DNA of 5,772 bases, taken from UMGS1124 sp045541255. GTDB lineage: Bacteria > Bacillota_I > Bacilli_A > RF39 > UBA660. Location: assembly GCA_045541255.1 (NCBI GenBank), contig JAZQIU010000014.1:1-5772 (forward strand), written 5' to 3'. Under the pieces are notes generated by a model. That model ran no database searches. It saw nothing but the letters and a program-made list of their open reading frames with translations, and was not told where the DNA came from. Both the position numbers and the translations under genes were made by a program. Every line of letters starts with the position of its first letter. Within the stretch, counting starts at the first letter, position 1. Of this stretch, positions 5,033 to 5,772 are shown in pieces.

Positions 5033-5772
5033 ACATTTTCATAGTACTGAATTTAAATGTAAACATTGTGGGGTAATTAAAATAGAAGAAGAATTGGTGC
5101 ATAAGTTAGAAAATATATTTGCAAAATTAAATGCAGGTAAATGTATTATATCTAGTGGTTATAGATGCCCTACACATGATGTTGTTGTTGGAGGGTTTGC
5201 TGGAAGGCATAGTGAAGGGCTTGCTTCTGATTGTGTATATTATGATAAAAATAATAATATAATACCATCTGCAATAGTAATTTGTGTTGCATACGATTTA
5301 GGGGAATTAAATGGTATTGCCAAAATTGATAATAATTATATACATTTAGACAATCGTAAAAATGGCACATATAGGGGAGATGAGCCTAGAGGTAATTCAT
5401 CATATTGGTCTAATCCATATTCATATTTTGATATATCCAAATCAGATGTTGCAAAATATACTGGTGAAGAAATATCTAAAAAGACTATTGATGAAGTTGC
5501 ACAGGATGTTATAAATGGTAAATATGGTAATTATCCTGAAAGGAAAACTAAATTAGAAGTAGAAGGGTATAATTATTCAGAAGTTCAAAATAGAGTAAAT
5601 GAGCTTGTTAAAAAAGATATATATCTATCTAATCCTAATTATAGTGGCTGTTCTATCGTAGATGCCTTAAAGCAGATTAATATAGATAGTTCTTATTTAT
5701 ATCGTAGTAAATTAGCTTCAATAAATGATATTTCTGATTATAAGGGTAGTGCTGAACAGAATTTATTATTAT
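5004..5772 (+). CDS. Endolysin: M15 peptidase plus CW_7 wall-binding repeat (3' end beyond window)
   Basis: The frame is open from ATG 5004 to the window edge (256 residues visible, no stop). Residues 1-143 are a Peptidase_M15 (M15_3-like) domain: ITEHFHSTEFKCKHCG at the start, ISSGYRCPTHD (49-59), GGFAGRHSEGLASD (63-76) with zinc ligands H69 and D76, and YIHLD (112-116) with the third ligand H114 and D116. Such enzymes cut peptide bonds in peptidoglycan, as D,D-carboxypeptidases or L-Ala-D-Glu endopeptidases; the specificity here is unknown. The Ser usually two residues before the first zinc His is Gly67. Residues 157-202 (TIDEVAQDVINGKYGNYPER...YSEVQNRVNEL) are a clear CW_7 (Cpl-7-type) repeat, known to bind the muropeptide part of the wall. 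From 212, a segment with SIVDALKQINIDSSYLYRSK and YKGSAEQN looks like a recurring C-terminal module of Bacillota lysins, cut off here. There is no signal peptide, so export would depend on the holin. Confidence 0.88.
   Translation, partial: MITESRRITEHFHSTEFKCKHCGVIKIEEELVHKLENIFAKLNAGKCIISSGYRCPTHDVVVGGFAGRHSEGLASDCVYYDKNNNIIPSAIVICVAYDLGELNGIAKIDNNYIHLDNRKNGTYRGDEPRGNSSYWSNPYSYFDISKSDVAKYTGEEISKKTIDEVAQDVINGKYGNYPERKTKLEVEGYNYSEVQNRVNELVKKDIYLSNPNYSGCSIVDALKQINIDSSYLYRSKLASINDISDYKGSAEQNLLL

Noticed and set aside
5170..5370. 66-residue open frame on the minus strand, rich in His, Gln and Tyr
   Set aside because: It is antisense to the M15 catalytic core, including the zinc-ligand motifs, which are plainly coding on the + strand.

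Overview
The window is strongly AT-rich and densely packed with genes, all on the + strand. It reads as the tail-fibre and lysis segment of a tailed bacteriophage or prophage of a low-GC Gram-positive host (Bacillota, probably gut-associated). This rests on GGAGG-type ribosome binding sites, the fibre and lysin families present, and use of the standard genetic code: every tryptophan is TGG and a TGA ends the holin gene, which argues against a Mycoplasma-type code. No integrase, repressor or host gene is visible, so free phage and prophage cannot be told apart.

Layout. Positions 1-110 hold the end of an upstream gene, probably tail or baseplate. Five genes follow at 111-3245 to 3245-4405: a short collagen-like linker protein (92 aa), a short fibre-adaptor protein (86 aa), a 605-aa leucine-rich (BspA-like) protein, a 252-aa collagen-like fibre protein, and a 386-aa protein built on a regular 26-residue DUF285 solenoid. 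The lysis cassette comes next: a one-TM small protein (4407-4682), a three-TM holin (4697-5032), and an endolysin (5004 to the window end, truncated) with an M15 peptidase domain, a CW_7 wall-binding repeat and the start of a further C-terminal module.

How they work together (inference). The first group probably forms the host-contact end of the tail. Several of its members carry a short helical N-terminal region that looks like an assembly or docking module, followed by different distal domains. The holin and its small partner would permeabilise the membrane late in infection, and the endolysin would cut the peptide part of peptidoglycan. Genes overlap by 1-29 bases or are separated by at most 18 bases, and no promoter or terminator is visible, so the window appears to be the interior of one late operon.

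No wholly new system is evident. The most interesting parts are two unrelated repeat-type adhesins placed side by side in one tail locus, the very regular Trp/Cys-ladder solenoid, the possible shared N-terminal module, and several domains I could not assign.
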